Of a DNA stretch of 64,000 nucleotides, positions 1-8,116 are shown piece after piece; positions within the stretch are counted from its first letter, which is position 1, and each line of letters opens with the position of its first letter. Made by a program: the position numbers and the translations under genes. The stretch is from Streptomyces lydicus (GTDB lineage Bacteria > Actinomycetota > Actinomycetes > Streptomycetales > Streptomycetaceae), in assembly GCF_004125265.1 (NCBI RefSeq), contig NZ_RDTE01000003.1, positions 1,736,001 to 1,800,000 on the forward strand. The letters are read 5' to 3'. The notes under the pieces are model-generated. The model was not told the origin of the DNA. It searched no databases and saw nothing but the letters and a program-made list of their open reading frames with translations.

Positions 1-648
1 GTCCTCGCCGGCCCGGGTGAGGCCGTGGACGAGGGCGCCGGCGCACACGGCGAACGTGACGGTGCCGGGCAGATCGACCCGGTGGGCCCGCGGCCGGCGG
101 TCGTTGCCGAGGACGCGCAGGGTGAGGGCCACGGTGCCGGCGGCCAGCGGGAGGTTGAGGAGGAAGGCGGCCCGCCAGCTGAGGTATTCGGTCAGGACGC
201 CGCCGAGCATGGGGCCGACCGCGGCGCCGAGTCCGGTGACCGCGCCGAAGACGCCCATCGCCGTGCCCCGGTCGGGGCCGCGGTAGACCGCGCCGATGAG
301 CGCGAAGGCCGACACCGACATGGCCGCACCGCCGATGCCCTGCACCCCACGGGAGGCAATCAGCAGCCCGGTGCCGGGCGCGAGTGCGCAGCCCAGGGAG
401 GCCAGGGCGAAGACGGTGAGACCTGCGACGTAGACGTTGCGGGCGCCGAACCGGTCGGCGAGGGAACCGAAGGGGAGCATCAGCACGGCCAGGGCGAGGG
501 TGTAGATGTTCACCACCCACTGCAGCCCGGAGAGGGGTGCATGCAGATCGGTGCCGAGGGCGGGCAGGGCGACGTTCAGGACGGTGGTGTCGAGCAGGAA
601 CAGGAAGGTGCCGAGGCAGATCGCCACGAGCGGCCACCAGGGGCGCAT
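1..648 (-). CDS. MFS drug efflux transporter, DHA2-like (3' end outside window)
   Basis: The N-terminal 216 residues of a major facilitator superfamily pump of the 14-helix DHA2 type; the rest lies beyond the left edge. Visible marks are the first helix with LLDTTVLNVALP (residues about 18-29), motif A GSLADRFGAR (61-70) and a motif-C-like stretch with GPMLGGVL (145-152). It should export drugs or metabolites by proton antiport at the cytoplasmic membrane. It is divergent from the AsnC-type regulator at 777, the usual arrangement for a locally regulated pump. The ATG at 648 is chosen; ATG 681 and GTG 663 are in frame within a duplicated ribosome-binding region. Confidence 0.85.
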   Translation of the reverse strand, partial: MRPWWPLVAICLGTFLFLLDTTVLNVALPALGTDLHAPLSGLQWVVNIYTLALAVLMLPFGSLADRFGARNVYVAGLTVFALASLGCALAPGTGLLIASRGVQGIGGAAMSVSAFALIGAVYRGPDRGTAMGVFGAVTGLGAAVGPMLGGVLTEYLSWRAAFLLNLPLAAGTVALTLRVLGNDRRPRAHRVDLPGTVTFAVCAGALVHGLTRAGED

Positions 649-650
649 GA

Positions 651-681
651 GCTTTCCTCTCACGGGAGGCTTTCCTCTCAT
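651..681 (-). repeat. Duplicated start region of the MFS gene
   Basis: A 12-base direct repeat (651-662 and 669-680) carries two copies of the GAGAGGAAAG ribosome-binding segment on the minus strand. Each copy is next to a usable in-frame start (ATG 681 or GTG 663, and ATG 648). The duplication leaves the true start undecided by 11 codons. Confidence 0.6.
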
Positions 682-776
682 GGGGGGGGCAGGGAATCGC
701 TCACACGCTCCGACGACGGGCGCGGATTCCACCAGCCATGCCCCACCTCGTGCCGGATACTGGCATGGTGGGCCCG

Positions 777-1778
777 ATGAAGGCAGATACCGTCACCCTC
801 GACGAGGTCGACCGGGGGCTGGTGCACGCCCTGCAGATCGACGGCCGGGCCGCTTTCCGTGCCATCGGCGCGGCCCTCGGCGTCTCCGAGAACACCGTGG
901 CCCGCCGCTACCGGCGACTGCGGACCGCCGGTATCCTGCGGGTGGTCGGCACTCTGAACGGCGCCCGGCTCGGTTACAGCGCCTGGACGATCCGGCTGCG
1001 CTGCACCCCCGACGCGACCGGAGCCATGGCCACGGCACTGGCCAAGCGCAGCGACATCTCCTTCGTCCATCTGCTGTCCGGCGGTACGGAGATCTCCTTC
1101 AGTACACAGACCCGCTCCAGCGACGAGAGCGACGCACTGCTCCTGCACCAGCTGCCCCGCACCGCTCGCGTCACCTCGGTCTCGGCGCATCTCCTGCTCG
1201 CCCACTACGCCCTGCCCGACAATTGGGCGGGGCCCGCGTGGCTCACCCCGGAACAGGCCGCCCTCCTCACCCCGCCGCCCGCCGTCGACAGGGATGTGGC
1301 GGCGGAAGCGGACGCGGACGCCTCGGTGGAGCTGCGGGAAGGCGACCGCGCCCTCCTGGAAGCCCTGGGCCGGGACGGCCGGACCGGCTACGCCGAACTC
1401 GCCGCCGCCACCGGCTGGTCGGACGCCACCGTCCGGCGCCGTATCGCCGCCCTGCGCCGAGCCGGAGTCCTGAACTTCCTCGTCGACATCCCCTCGGCCG
1501 CGCTGGGCTTTCGCGCCGAGGCTCGGCTCTGGATGTCCGTTCAGCCCTCGAAGCTCACCGCGGTGGCGGCCGCGCTGGCCGGTCATCCGGAGGCCTCTCT
1601 GGTCGCGTTGACCACCGGTCCGACCAACCTGCTCGCCGCCGTCAACTGCCGTGACGCGCACGACCTTTCCCGCTATCTCACGGAACGGATCGCCTCCCTG
1701 GACGCGATCCGCACCATCGAGACCGCACCGGTCATCCGCACCCTCAAACGGGCCGGCACCCTACTGCTGCCCACGTAG
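777..1778 (+). CDS. Lrp/AsnC family regulator, tandem two-copy form
   Basis: A 333-residue transcription regulator of the Lrp/AsnC family, containing two complete copies of the module (winged HTH plus ligand-binding RAM-like domain). The first HTH lies at about residues 8-55 and the second at about 185-235, each with the NTVARRYRRL- or DATVRRRIAAL-type recognition helix. Duplicated AsnC proteins are common in actinomycetes. Divergent transcription from the MFS pump suggests it controls that pump in response to a small ligand; this is inference. An ATG at 738 is in frame, but 777 begins right at the conserved domain. Confidence 0.85.
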   Translation: MKADTVTLDEVDRGLVHALQIDGRAAFRAIGAALGVSENTVARRYRRLRTAGILRVVGTLNGARLGYSAWTIRLRCTPDATGAMATALAKRSDISFVHLLSGGTEISFSTQTRSSDESDALLLHQLPRTARVTSVSAHLLLAHYALPDNWAGPAWLTPEQAALLTPPPAVDRDVAAEADADASVELREGDRALLEALGRDGRTGYAELAAATGWSDATVRRRIAALRRAGVLNFLVDIPSAALGFRAEARLWMSVQPSKLTAVAAALAGHPEASLVALTTGPTNLLAAVNCRDAHDLSRYLTERIASLDAIRTIETAPVIRTLKRAGTLLLPT

Positions 1779-1795
1779 CGCCCCAGGCCCGGGCC

Positions 1796-1909
1796 ATGAC
1801 CGCCGGCTTCGCCGCCCTCGTGCTCGGCCAGCATCTCGGCCCGCTGACCCTCGGCGGACTGGTCCTGGCCACCGCGGGCACCCTGCTGGCCGGCCGCGTA
1901 CGGAGCTGA
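1796..1909 (+). pseudogene. Remnant of EamA/DMT transporter C-terminus
   Basis: A 37-codon frame whose product (LGQHLGPLTLGGLVLATAGTLL core) matches the last helix pair of EamA-type drug/metabolite transporters. No other part of such a transporter is found upstream, where the AsnC gene ends 17 bases before. It looks like the surviving tail of a deleted transporter gene. The match is by pattern only. Confidence 0.45.
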
Positions 1910-2006
1910 GCCCGGGACTCGCGGCCGGGACCCGCGGGGCGCGAAACCGGCCGCGACGAGACGCGTGTCGAGCAACCGGCCGCGACGAAATGTGTGTCGA
2001 GCGCCC

Positions 2007-2648
2007 TCAGTCCTGCTCGTCCAGCATGAAGGATCCGTATGCGGGCTTCCCCGCCTTTTCGTAGGCGCAGTACTGCACGCCCACGCCGGTGGTGCGGGAT
2101 TCCGTGAGCGTCCAGGCGGCGGGAGCGGCGCCCTCGGCGAAGAGCCGCTTGCCGGTGCCGATGATCACCGGGTTGACGAGGAGCCGGTACTCGTCGACCA
2201 GGTCGTGCCGCTGCAGCGTATGGATGAGGTCGCTGCTGCCCTGCGTCATGATCACACCGTCCAGCTGCGCCTTGAGCCGTGCGACGGCGTCCGCGACATC
2301 GCCGTCGCCGTCGCCCTTCAGCAGATGGGAGTTGTTCCACTCCAGGCTGTTCCGGGTGCGCGAGGCGACGTACTTGGGCATGGCATTGAGCTTCACGGCG
2401 ATCGGGTCGTTCTCATCGGTGACGCGAGGCCAGTGGGCGGCGAAGATGTCGTAGGTCTTCCGGCCGAGCAGGAGATGATCGGCGGTCCGCTCGAAGATCT
2501 CCGTCATCAGTCCCATGAAGTCGTCGTCGACATACGGCACCTGCCAACCACCGTGCTCGAACCCCTCGTCGACGTCCTCGCCCTTGCCGCCGGGCGCCTG
2601 CATGACGCCGTCCAGGGTGACGAATGCGGTGACGATCAGCTTGCTCAT
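2007..2648 (-). CDS. Dihydrofolate reductase family protein (RibD C-terminal domain)
   Basis: A 213-residue protein of the RibD C-terminal/DHFR-like superfamily. It begins with the usual MSKLIVTAFVTLDGVM strand and has LLLGRKTYDIF (about residues 60-70), an IMTQGSSDLIHTL segment (about 134-146) and the IIGTGKRLF motif of NADPH-binding YyaP/YwjB-like reductases. The substrate is unknown; members are rarely true DHFRs. It is divergent from the SnoaL-like gene at 2781, with 132 bases between. Confidence 0.85.
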   Translation of the reverse strand: MSKLIVTAFVTLDGVMQAPGGKGEDVDEGFEHGGWQVPYVDDDFMGLMTEIFERTADHLLLGRKTYDIFAAHWPRVTDENDPIAVKLNAMPKYVASRTRNSLEWNNSHLLKGDGDGDVADAVARLKAQLDGVIMTQGSSDLIHTLQRHDLVDEYRLLVNPVIIGTGKRLFAEGAAPAAWTLTESRTTGVGVQYCAYEKAGKPAYGSFMLDEQD

Positions 2649-2780
2649 GATGCTGCCTTTCGGGTGCGGAGTCAGCCTGCACCCGTATTGACTCCCGGAC
2701 CGGCGCGAAGTCATCGCCCGCCACGCGGCAGGCACCGGCGGGTCTGGCGGCGCCGGCCGGCCGGTGGATACCGTCCCTCC

Positions 2781-3200
2781 ATGACCGACTCCGCCGTGGC
2801 CACCCGCAAGCGCAACGCCGATGTCGTGCGCCGCCACCTCCGCGTCTTCGAGACGCAGCGGGTTGCCGATCTCGCGGAACTCGTGGCGGAGGACGTACTC
2901 GTCCACGGCGCCGGGCGGCACGTCCAGGGGCGGCACCATCCCGAACAGGCAGTGCTGGCCCCGGGCCTGTCCCACTGCCGCGTCCAGGTGGATGACCTCT
3001 TCGCGGCGGACGACCGCGTCACCGTGGCCTTCACCCTGACCTACACCCACGACCGCACCGGCCGGGACCTCACCATGACCGGGGTCAAGTCCTACCGGCT
3101 CCGCGACGGACGCATCGTCGAATTCTGGGGCGAGACCGACCTGCACGGCCTCCTCCGCCAGGCGGGACTCGTACCGGAGCAGATCCCGTCGTTCTGTTGA
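2781..3200 (+). CDS. SnoaL-like / NTF2-fold protein
   Basis: A 139-residue alpha+beta barrel protein of the nuclear transport factor 2 superfamily (SnoaL-like). The pattern is an N-terminal helix pair, a VAEDVLVHGAG strand, and the closing GVKSYRLRDGRIVEFWGETD hairpin typical of the fold. Such proteins act as cyclases, isomerases or ligand binders; the substrate cannot be read from the sequence. The ATG at 2781 starts at the first predicted helix, although the frame is open upstream. Confidence 0.75.
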   Translation: MTDSAVATRKRNADVVRRHLRVFETQRVADLAELVAEDVLVHGAGRHVQGRHHPEQAVLAPGLSHCRVQVDDLFAADDRVTVAFTLTYTHDRTGRDLTMTGVKSYRLRDGRIVEFWGETDLHGLLRQAGLVPEQIPSFC

Positions 3201-3316
3201 CGCCGACCGGAGCCGGCGCGGAACCGCTGATCGGCCCCGGGGTGCCCGCCGTCGGCTGTGGTGTGTGCTGACGACGGTGGAGAGGTGGTTGCCGTTACGC
3301 GAGAGGACACGAAGAC

Positions 3317-3982
3317 GTGGATGTATATGAAGCCGTGGACAGTCGCCGGGCTGTGCGGGCGTTCAGTGCGGAGCCGGTGTCCCGAGCGGCACTCGAACGG
3401 GTGCTGGCCACGGCGACGCGGGCTCCGTCGAGTGGCAACCTCCAGCCGTGGCAGGTGTATGTGGTGACCGGTGAGCCCTTGGCCGAACTGAAAAGGCGCG
3501 CGACGGCCAGGGCACTGGCGGGAGACCCTGGCGACGGGCGGGAGTATCCGATGTACCCGGCGGAACTGGCCTCGCCCTATCGGGACCGCTTCTCCGCCGC
3601 GGCTGCCCAGCGGTACGAGGCGCTGGGCATCGAGCGCGACGCCCCCGACCGGCCCGTGAAGATCGCCGCCTTGAACTCGGAGGCGTTCGGGGCACCGGTC
3701 GTGCTGTTCTGCTACCTAGACAGGACGATGGGGCCCGGACAATGGGCGGACGCGGGGATGTACCTACAGACGGTCATGCTGTTGCTGAGGGCGGAAGGGT
3801 TACACAGCTGCCCCCAGGTGATGTGGACGAGGTATCGCAGCACTGTCAGCCAGATCACCGAAGCCGGCGACGGGCTCGTACTGTTCTGCGGTGTCGCGGT
3901 GGGGGTCGAGAAGGAGGGCGTGCCACGACTGCGTACCGGGCGGGCGGACATGGCAGAAACAGTGAGGTTCATCGGAGTGTGA
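3317..3982 (+). CDS. Nitroreductase family FMN oxidoreductase
   Basis: A 221-residue nitroreductase-fold flavoprotein. The N-terminal SRRAVRAF and APSSGNLQPWQVYVV segments are the classical FMN-phosphate and isoalloxazine contacts, and the C-terminal GVAVGVEKEGVPRLR lies where the family places its last FMN-binding strand. Such enzymes reduce nitroaromatics, quinones or enones with NAD(P)H. The start is a GTG. It stands alone and converges on the next gene across a short hairpin. Confidence 0.88.
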   Translation: MDVYEAVDSRRAVRAFSAEPVSRAALERVLATATRAPSSGNLQPWQVYVVTGEPLAELKRRATARALAGDPGDGREYPMYPAELASPYRDRFSAAAAQRYEALGIERDAPDRPVKIAALNSEAFGAPVVLFCYLDRTMGPGQWADAGMYLQTVMLLLRAEGLHSCPQVMWTRYRSTVSQITEAGDGLVLFCGVAVGVEKEGVPRLRTGRADMAETVRFIGV

Positions 3983-4008
3983 CGGCCGGTGCGTGCCCGT
4001 CCGGCCGT
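3982..4008. terminator. Convergent hairpin terminator
   Basis: An 8-bp perfect inverted repeat (3982-3989 and 4001-4008) with an 11-base loop fills the 26 bases between two convergent genes, so it may stop transcription from both sides. Confidence 0.5.
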
Positions 4009-4341
4009 TCAGTGACGAACCGGGAGGCGGAGGGACGGGGGTGAGCCGTCGGCGGGGACGGGACCGCTCGTCGCCAGGACCTCTGCTATGCCGGCGAAAC
4101 CCCAGCGGATCGCTTGCACCCCGCCTTCCAACGGCCATTCGGCGCGGACGACGGGGCGGCTCAACAGGTTCTCGAACCAGTAGGCGCACCGCTCCGCAAG
4201 CTCCTCGACCGTGCCGGAGACCCGGAAGAAGCCGCGTTCGGGCGACTCGTGGCGGTGGAAGAGCTGGTCGCGGACCTTCCCGGCCCGTACGTGGGTGCCG
4301 TGGAAATGCTCTGCCCACTCACCGAGCACCAGAGGGCGCAC
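4009..4341 (-). CDS. Hypothetical protein, 110 aa
   Basis: I do not recognise this family. The frame shows normal GC3 coding bias, a GTG start at 4341 and a soluble, Arg/Glu/His-rich product with no signal peptide or membrane segment. It is 16 bases downstream of the PNPOx-like gene on the same strand, so the two are probably cotranscribed. It could be a C-terminal remnant of a longer protein; the absence of a clear ribosome-binding site leaves this open. Confidence 0.5.
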   Translation of the reverse strand: MRPLVLGEWAEHFHGTHVRAGKVRDQLFHRHESPERGFFRVSGTVEELAERCAYWFENLLSRPVVRAEWPLEGGVQAIRWGFAGIAEVLATSGPVPADGSPPSLRLPVRH

Positions 4342-4357
4342 CTCGGCTCGAACGGGC

Positions 4358-4828
4358 CTAGACCAGCCACTTCCCGTCGCGCATCAGAGTCCGTCCGGCC
4401 ATCTCGGGAACCGTTCCCCAGGCCTGCAGCACCTCCGGGGTGACCTGGAAGAAGACATACGACGGGTGGTCCTCGCGAGGGTCCCAGCCGTCCTTGGCGG
4501 CGAAGGCGTCGCCCACCTCGGCCGGAAGCTCCTCGCGGGTCAGCAGGCGTGCGGCGCCGTGCATGAGGACCACGTCCCGGGGGTGGCCGAAGCTGAGCCG
4601 GACCCGGCCCGAGGCGCACAGGTTTCGCCCGGTCGGGTTGGTGTCGCGGGTGGACAGCCACACCGCCTCGCCATCCCACCAGAAAGCAAGCGGCACGAGG
4701 CACGGCTCACCGGTCCCGTCGGCCGTGGCGACCCATACGTCGTTGTCCCGTGCGAGCCGTTCCAGCGCCTCGCGCTTGCGCTGCTCCGGGCTGCGGGGTC
4801 CGCTGGGGCGGGAGTCAACTGATGTCAT
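4358..4828 (-). CDS. Pyridoxamine 5'-phosphate oxidase family protein
   Basis: A 156-residue split-barrel flavin-binding protein. Marks are the DNDVWVATADGTGEPCLVPL opening strand pair, FWWDGEAVWLST (FMN/F420 phosphate region) and RVRLSFGHPRDVVLMHGAA. Actinobacterial members of this size commonly use F420 or FMN to reduce or oxidise small molecules; the cofactor cannot be settled here. It lies upstream of the 110-aa hypothetical gene in a probable two-gene operon. Confidence 0.78.
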   Translation of the reverse strand: MTSVDSRPSGPRSPEQRKREALERLARDNDVWVATADGTGEPCLVPLAFWWDGEAVWLSTRDTNPTGRNLCASGRVRLSFGHPRDVVLMHGAARLLTREELPAEVGDAFAAKDGWDPREDHPSYVFFQVTPEVLQAWGTVPEMAGRTLMRDGKWLV

Positions 4829-4928
4829 GTGGCGAGGCTATGGCGTGAAGTGCTCGGCCACATCCGGCGGCCGAACTAGGGCGCAAGACCGAGGGGCACC
4901 CTCTCCCCCATGCCTCCCCTGTCTCCCT

Positions 4929-5768
4929 CTAGACCGCTGTGAAGCCCCCGTCGGCGGCGACCATGGCACCTGTGATGAAGCTGGAGCGTGGTGAGGCCAG
5001 GAAGCACAGCACCTCGGCGATCTCTTCGGGCTGTGCCACTCGGCCCAAGGGCTGCGCGTCGGCGAAGGATGCCAGGTACGCACGGCTGTCGGAGCGGAAC
5101 GTGTCGAGGAAATCGGTCTCGATGACGCCCGCGGCAACGATGTTGGCGCGGATGCCCAGCGGCCCGCCCTCGACGGCGAGCACCTTGGTCAGCTGGCCCA
5201 GAGCGCCCTTTGACGCGCTGTAGGCGGCGCCTTCGGGCAGGGCTACGGTGCCCGCGTAAGAGCCGGTGCTGACGATGGATCCGCCGCCACGGGCCTTCAT
5301 CGCCCGGAAGGCTTCGCGGGCGAAGAAGAAGGAGCCCCGGGCGTTGACTGCCATCACGGCGTCCCAGTCCTCGGCGGTCGTTTGGGTGACGGACTTGTTC
5401 AGGGTGCGTCCGGCGTTGTTGACGAGGATGTCCAGTCCGCCGAAGGTGTCGACGACTGACTTCACCGCTTGGACAGCGGTCTCTTCCCGTGTGATGTCGC
5501 CGCTCATCGCCAGTACGCCGGGCAATTCGCCCGGCAGCGCCTTGACTTCGGGGCGTAGGTCAACGGCGACGACACGGGCGCCGCGCGCGCTGAGGAGCGC
5601 CACGGTCTTTTTGCCCACGCCACGCGCCGCCCCTGTGACGAGGGCGATCTTGCCGGCGAACTCGGCGGGTCCGGAGGACGGGACAGTTCCGGTGGACGGG
5701 ACGGTTCCGGAGGACGGGGCGGTTCCGATGGACGCGGCGGTTCCGATGGACGGGGCGGCAGGTGCCAT
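4929..5768 (-). CDS. SDR family oxidoreductase with N-terminal repeat extension
   Basis: A 279-residue classical short-chain dehydrogenase/reductase. It has the TGAARGVGKK cofactor motif (about residues 51-60), NNAG (about 122-125), a Ser in IVSTGSYAG and the YSASK active-site motif. The C-terminal GAMVAADGGF is typical. Residues about 4-33 are an unusual low-complexity tail of five S(I/S/T)GT(A/V)-type hexapeptides encoded by an 18-bp tandem repeat, absent from ordinary SDRs. The Atu4866 gene lies upstream on the same strand, 173 bases away. The MmyB regulator faces both. Confidence 0.88.
   Translation of the reverse strand: MAPAAPSIGTAASIGTAPSSGTVPSTGTVPSSGPAEFAGKIALVTGAARGVGKKTVALLSARGARVVAVDLRPEVKALPGELPGVLAMSGDITREETAVQAVKSVVDTFGGLDILVNNAGRTLNKSVTQTTAEDWDAVMAVNARGSFFFAREAFRAMKARGGGSIVSTGSYAGTVALPEGAAYSASKGALGQLTKVLAVEGGPLGIRANIVAAGVIETDFLDTFRSDSRAYLASFADAQPLGRVAQPEEIAEVLCFLASPRSSFITGAMVAADGGFTAV
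5671..5760. repeat. 18-bp tandem repeat, five copies, within SDR start
   Basis: Five imperfect copies of an 18-base unit (5671, 5689, 5707, 5725, 5743), all in frame with the SDR gene. They encode the hexapeptide tail. Copy-number changes would alter protein length without a frameshift. Confidence 0.85.
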
Positions 5769-5858
5769 GGGGCGTTCCTTGGGGCGGGGGAAGGTGAGGT
5801 CGGGCTGGCAGGACCACGGAGAGCGGCCAGGGGAGCGCCCCTGACCACCCGGACCCAG

Positions 5859-5921
5859 GACGGGCAGGACGGGCAGGACGGGCAGGACGGGCAGGACGGG
5901 CAGGGCGGGCAGGGCGGGCAG
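5859..5921. repeat. 9-bp minisatellite, seven copies
   Basis: Seven head-to-tail copies of GACGGGCAG, the last two with one substitution, in the gap between the Atu4866 gene and the SDR gene. It is non-coding on the strand of the flanking genes. Confidence 0.9.
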
Positions 5922-5941
5922 GACGACCTGGCCAGCCCCCG

Positions 5942-6208
5942 TCACGGCGCCTTCTCCTCCCGGTACAGCACCAGATGCTCGTGGTGGAGCACCCCGTCCC
6001 GGATGTCGCCCGTCGCGCTGAACCCGGTGTCGTCGACGTAGTCCAGGTGGCTGCCGGTCACCGTGTACCGGCCCGTGTACGCGCTGCGCCGCTCGCCGCG
6101 GGCCTCGTCGTAGCGGCCGTCCGGCCGCAGCTCCTGGCGGATATGACCATCCGCGGTCACCCACATCCCGACCACGTCGACGGTGTCGCCATCGGCGGTC
6201 CCGGCCAT
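5942..6208 (-). CDS. Atu4866 domain protein
   Basis: An 88-residue protein matching the Atu4866 family: GMWVTADGHIRQELRPDGRY, then RRSAYTGRYTV and DYVDDTGF, and a final HLVLYREE strand, a small beta-barrel. Members are usually found in actinomycetes beside SDRs and XRE regulators; the function is unknown. The ATG at 6208 is followed immediately by a polar leader. Transcription is divergent from the MmyB regulator at 6350, across a strong palindrome. Confidence 0.8.
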   Translation of the reverse strand: MAGTADGDTVDVVGMWVTADGHIRQELRPDGRYDEARGERRSAYTGRYTVTGSHLDYVDDTGFSATGDIRDGVLHHEHLVLYREEKAP

Positions 6209-6289
6209 GGCGGACTCCTCTCCTCGGTTGCTCCGGTTTCCTTCTGCTCCACCGAGTCTGGGCAGGTCGGCGACCGCCCACCAGGGCAT

Positions 6290-6322
6290 GTGCTGCCTGG
6301 GTGCAACACACCCGGGCAGCAC
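6290..6322. promoter_or_regulatory. Operator-like palindrome between divergent genes
   Basis: Two 14-base arms (6290-6303 and 6309-6322), matching at 13 of 14 positions and separated by 5 bases, lie in the divergent promoter region 28 bases before the MmyB start. A site of this form is the expected target of the neighbouring XRE regulator, which would control itself and the Atu4866/SDR genes. Confidence 0.6.
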
Positions 6323-6349
6323 ACCGCAGCCGGCGCCTAGCCTGAGCAC

Positions 6350-7198
6350 ATGGACGACAACCACCTGGGAGAATTCCTGCGCGCACGCCGCGCCGGGCTG
6401 CAGCCGGAGGACGTCGGCATGGCGAGTCACGGGACGCGCCGGGTCGCCGGACTGCGCCGTGAGGAGGTCGCCGTCCTGGCCGGCGTGAACGCCGACTACT
6501 ACACCCGCCTGGAACAAGGGCGCGAGCGCAACCCCTCACTCCAGGTACTCGACGCCCTCAGCCGCGCGCTGCACCTCGACGCGGATGCCCGGGCGCATCT
6601 CTACCGGCTGGCCGGGGCCACCCCCGGCGACCAGCCGTCCGGCCACACCGCCGAGCGGGTCAGTCCGGCGCTGCGCCAGTTGATGGACGGCTACCCGAAC
6701 ACGCCGGCGTTCGTCATGAGCCGGGCCATGGACCTTCTGGCCACCAACGCCCTGGCCGATGCCCTCTACGCCCCGTTCGCTCCCGCGGACAACCTGGCCC
6801 GTATGACCTTCCTCGACCCCGCGCGCCGGCACTTCTACGCGGACTGGGACCGGGCGGCCCAGGCCACCGTCGCCAACCTGCGCCAGGCAACCGGTTTTGA
6901 ACCGGATCATCCGCGGCTGCGCGAACTCGTACGTACCCTCACCGAGCACAGCCCGCACTTCACCCGTCTGTGGAACTCCCACACCGTGCGCGGCAAGACC
7001 CAGAACGCCAAGCACCTCCTCCACCCGGGTGTCGGCCCCCTCACCCTGACCTACCAGGCCTTCGACGTACGCGACGCCCCGGGCCAGCAACTCGTCGTCT
7101 ACCACGCCGAACCAGGCAGCCCCAGCGCTCAGGCCCTCCATCTCCTCGGCTCCCTCCACGCCACCCGGCGCCAGGCCGAACCCCGCCCCCACCGTTAG
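6350..7198 (+). CDS. XRE family regulator with MmyB-like ligand domain
   Basis: A 282-residue regulator. The N-terminal HTH (about residues 8-70) contains RREEVAVLAGVNADYYTRLEQGR, the signature of the actinobacterial MmyB-like group. Residues about 105-270 form the MmyB ligand-binding domain, with DLLATNALADALY and TYQAFDVRDAPGQQLVVYHAEPGS. It is divergent from the Atu4866/SDR unit, with the palindrome at 6290-6322 between them. It is inferred to be an autoregulated repressor or activator of these genes. Confidence 0.9.
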   Translation: MDDNHLGEFLRARRAGLQPEDVGMASHGTRRVAGLRREEVAVLAGVNADYYTRLEQGRERNPSLQVLDALSRALHLDADARAHLYRLAGATPGDQPSGHTAERVSPALRQLMDGYPNTPAFVMSRAMDLLATNALADALYAPFAPADNLARMTFLDPARRHFYADWDRAAQATVANLRQATGFEPDHPRLRELVRTLTEHSPHFTRLWNSHTVRGKTQNAKHLLHPGVGPLTLTYQAFDVRDAPGQQLVVYHAEPGSPSAQALHLLGSLHATRRQAEPRPHR

Positions 7199-7507
7199 CC
7201 GGCCAGGAGCCACCACGCGGTCCGCTGCCGTGGCGGCGAGCGGGCAGGCACACCGGCAACGTCAGACCCGCCGTTCTGCCCTGCCCCACCGGAACCTCTC
7301 TCGATACCAGCCCGCTGCGCCGTCCCCCTTCGCGTCCCACCCGCGGCGACGTCGTAACAGGTCACAAGGGTGGGATCCCAGGAGGACGTCAGTTGCCCCG
7401 CGACCATTGGGGCGGGCCGGGGCGGCCGGGCACCGTGGTGTGGTGCCGACGGGCCACGAGGTCCCAACGGGGGACCGTCCGCCGGCCGACGAAAGGGATC
7501 GACCGTG
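7199..7507. other. Intergenic region before the secreted protein gene
   Basis: About 309 bases with no convincing gene. A GAAAGGGA ribosome-binding site lies just before the secreted protein start at 7508; no clear promoter or repeat was recognised. Confidence 0.5.
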
Positions 7508-7936
7508 ATGTCACGCAAGCGCATCGCTCTCGCAGCCGCCGGACTGGTCCTGACGGGCGGCCTCGCTACCGCCCCTGCCGCGACCGCCGCCCAGGCAGCT
7601 CCGTCGGCGCGGTCCGCCGGGCACCTGGAGGCCGTAGCCAACAAGTGCTCCGGTTGGAAGGAGATCCACATCACCGGCGGCGCCGCCAAGTACATGGAGT
7701 GCACCAAGAAGGTCAACGGCAGGTCGTACGTCTCCGGCGCCTTCTACCTGTGGGACACCAAGCGCGACGGCAAAGCCGTCCAGGCGTACGCGGAGACGGA
7801 CTACAACCACTGGTACGGCGACGATGTGACCTGGCAGCACTTCTACGGCTGGGCCGACGACACCCACGGCAGCCCGAAGATCAGCACGGGCTGGCAGCGG
7901 GGCAACGACTTCGGCCTGGTGATCAACCTCAAGTAA
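7508..7936 (+). CDS. Small secreted protein
   Basis: A 142-residue protein with a clear Sec signal peptide: MSRKR, a hydrophobic core (about residues 6-22) and an AxA-type cleavage region near residues 27-31. The mature part (about 110 residues) is rich in Trp, Tyr, Lys and Gly, with two Cys (KCSGW and MECTKK) that could form one disulfide. I recognise no enzymatic motif; it resembles the many small exported hypothetical proteins of Streptomyces. GTG at 7505 is an alternative start. Confidence 0.8.
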   Translation: MSRKRIALAAAGLVLTGGLATAPAATAAQAAPSARSAGHLEAVANKCSGWKEIHITGGAAKYMECTKKVNGRSYVSGAFYLWDTKRDGKAVQAYAETDYNHWYGDDVTWQHFYGWADDTHGSPKISTGWQRGNDFGLVINLK

Positions 7937-8022
7937 CGCCGCTGCCTCGGGCAGGTCTCCCCTCCTGCTGTCGCACGCCAGGCCACCTCCGGTCGCCGTT
8001 CGAGAACACACCGAGAGCCGGA

Positions 8023-8063
8023 CCCCTCCCGGCAACAGGGGATGCCGTGGATGCCGGGAGGGG
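8023..8063. terminator. Hairpin between convergent genes
   Basis: An 11-bp perfect inverted repeat (8023-8033 and 8053-8063) with a 19-base loop lies between the secreted protein gene and the convergent glycosyltransferase fragment. There is no T-run, as is usual in Streptomyces terminators. Confidence 0.55.
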
Positions 8064-8116
8064 CCGCTCCGTGAGCTCCGTGACTCCGTAACCCCCGGTC
8101 GGAGTCGTAGCCGGTA

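Noticed and set aside
25..780. Long open frame on the plus strand
   Set aside because: It is antisense to the MFS pump, whose motifs are clear, and its product is low-complexity Gly/Glu/Arg typical of shadow frames in GC-rich DNA.
5859..5921. CRISPR array
   Set aside because: The unit is 9 bases with no spacers; it is a simple tandem repeat.
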